Below, piece after piece: positions 63,021-64,000 of a stretch of DNA of 64,000 nt. Every line of letters starts with the position of its first letter. Position 1 is the first letter of the stretch. Position numbers and translations under genes: made by a program. The DNA lies in the NCBI GenBank assembly GCA_965247565.1, contig CBDFHF010000003.1, forward strand, positions 248,001-312,000, read 5' to 3'. A model generated the notes under the pieces. It was not told where the DNA came from and made no database searches. It was given only the letters and a program-made list of their open reading frames with translations. This DNA is from CBDFHF01 sp965247565 (GTDB lineage Bacteria > Pseudomonadota > Gammaproteobacteria > Methylococcales > Methylomonadaceae).

Positions 63021-64000
63021 ATGTACCAATATAATCAAGACGACCAAACGCTCGTTGAAGAACGGGTAGCCCAGTTTAGAGATCAAACTGAACGCTATCT
63101 AAAAGGTGAAATCTCACCAGATCAATTTCGCGCCTTAAGGTTAAGAAACGGCTTGTATGTACAAACCCATGCGCCCATGCTCAGAGTTGCTGGTCCATAT
63201 GGCTTACTATCATCAAAGCAATTACGAAAACTGGCGCATATTGCCCGTACTTACGACAAAAACTATTGCCACTTCACCACTCGGCAAAACATTCAATTTA
63301 ACTGGCCGGAACTGGAAAAGGTTCCGGACATACTGGCTGAATTGGCCAGCGTGCAAATGCATGCTATTCAAACCAGCGGTAACTGCATGCGCAATACCAC
63401 GTCCGATCATTTGGCCGGCGTTTGTATTGATGAAATCGAAGACCCGCGCCCGTATTGCGAAATCATCCGGCAATGGACCACCCTGCATCCGGAATTTGAT
63501 TACTTGCCGCGTAAATTCAAAATTGCCGTCAGCGGTGCATTACACGACCGTGCCGCCACCCAATTTCATGACATAGGCTTACATCTGGTTAAGAACGCTA
63601 ACGGCGAAATCGGTTTTAAGGTTTTTGTCGGCGGCGGCCTGGGCCGCACGCCCATCATCGGCCAAGTGATTAAACCGTTTCTGGAAAAGAAGCATTTGCT
63701 GTCTTATCTTGAGGCGATCGTGCGCATTTACAACTTGTTCGGCCGCCGTGACAACATGTACAAGGCACGCATTAAAATCCTCGTTAAAGAAACCGGGCTG
63801 GACCAATTTGCCGAATTAGTTGAGCAAGAATGGCAGTTTCTGCGTGCCGATCAAGACTTAAGCGCCGAACGCATTGACACTATAAAAGCCCATTTTACTC
63901 CGCCTGCATATGCCCAAGACGCGGCTCAAGACAGCAGCTTTGCCAAACACCTAAGCGAAAACAAAACCTTTTCCGCTTGGGTGCAACATAACACTGCCGC
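63021..64000 (+). CDS. Sulfite/nitrite reductase haemoprotein, 5' part
   Basis: The frame from ATG 63021 is open to the window end (326 complete codons), so the gene is truncated only by the window. Residues 1-326 show the ferredoxin-like N-terminal half of a sirohaem sulfite/nitrite reductase: 'RFRDQTERYLKG'-like 'QFRDQTERYLKGEISPDQFRALRLRNGLY' split over about 18-50, 'YGLLSSKQLRKLAHIA', 'HFTTRQNIQFNWPEL', 'TSGNCMRNTTSDHLAGV' and 'GFKVFVGGGLGRTPIIG'. The siroheme/4Fe-4S cysteines lie in the missing half. It is probably the CysI-type assimilatory sulfite reductase, but the nitrite form cannot be excluded. Confidence 0.88.
   Translation, partial: MYQYNQDDQTLVEERVAQFRDQTERYLKGEISPDQFRALRLRNGLYVQTHAPMLRVAGPYGLLSSKQLRKLAHIARTYDKNYCHFTTRQNIQFNWPELEKVPDILAELASVQMHAIQTSGNCMRNTTSDHLAGVCIDEIEDPRPYCEIIRQWTTLHPEFDYLPRKFKIAVSGALHDRAATQFHDIGLHLVKNANGEIGFKVFVGGGLGRTPIIGQVIKPFLEKKHLLSYLEAIVRIYNLFGRRDNMYKARIKILVKETGLDQFAELVEQEWQFLRADQDLSAERIDTIKAHFTPPAYAQDAAQDSSFAKHLSENKTFSAWVQHNTA

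Noticed and set aside
63157..63576. 139-codon frame inside the reductase gene
   Set aside because: It is in the wrong frame; the frame from 63021 encodes a clear sulfite/nitrite reductase.

Overview
The window looks like chromosome of a gammaproteobacterial methanotroph of the order Methylococcales (Methylomonas/Methylobacter type). The reasons are: a C30 carotenoid cluster in the order desaturase - aldehyde dehydrogenase - diapolycopene oxygenase, known from Methylomonas; the gammaproteobacterial block mrcA | pilMNOPQ - aroK - aroB - SPOR-domain protein - hemE; ntrBC; nhaD; and a split B12-dependent ribonucleotide reductase like that of Pseudomonas aeruginosa. The genus is an inference. I saw no rRNA, tRNA or CRISPR array.

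Layout. 1-7.3 kb: a two-gene ABC exporter of the MacB/LolCDE kind, an isoprenylcysteine methyltransferase-like membrane protein, a small exported protein, and a very large multicopper oxidase carrying bacterial-surface repeats at its N terminus. 7.8-12.5 kb: three-gene carotenoid operon. 12.9-18.5 kb: single genes of envelope or unknown function (lytic transglycosylase, DUF1801, a PEP-CTERM-like protein, DUF3616). 18.5-23.5 kb: dnaB-alr and pbpC. 24-30.7 kb: accessory region with an orphan 687-residue exported protein, degenerate DNA and an intact IS66-family element (26843-29341) with a perfect 8-bp target duplication, inserted at the first codons of a small membrane-protein gene. 30.8-34.5 kb: nrdJ split into a catalytic gene and a zinc-finger gene, with a DUF4160-DUF2442 pair lodged between them and two NrdR-box-like palindromes upstream. 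34.5-38.4 kb: ABC exporter, a haem-c membrane protein, a di-iron hydroxylase-like protein and an SmbP-like metal-binding protein. 38.5-41.4 kb: ntrBC with an upstream NtrC site and a sigma-54-like promoter. 42.4-48.5 kb: cobC, cobS, a frameshifted TfoX-N gene, hemE, a SPOR/ATPase protein, aroB, aroK. 48.8-58.1 kb: an exported cadherin-like/PPC-like protein placed between aroK and pilQ, then pilQPONM and divergent mrcA. 58.15-59.48 kb: IS5-family element with a 4-bp target duplication. 59.6-64 kb: rpmE, an AmpG-like MFS permease, nhaD and the start of a sulfite/nitrite reductase gene cut by the window end.

Genes that work together. crtN, ald and crtNb make a C30 carotenoid aldehyde/acid. pilMNOPQ builds the type IV pilus inner-membrane platform and outer-membrane secretin, next to the cell-wall synthase PBP1A. 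ntrBC senses nitrogen and may activate itself. nrdJa/nrdJb need adenosylcobalamin, and cobS/cobC of the late cobalamin pathway are also in the window. Many starts were moved from the longest reading frame to a downstream ATG/GTG with a better ribosome binding site; each case is stated in its entry.
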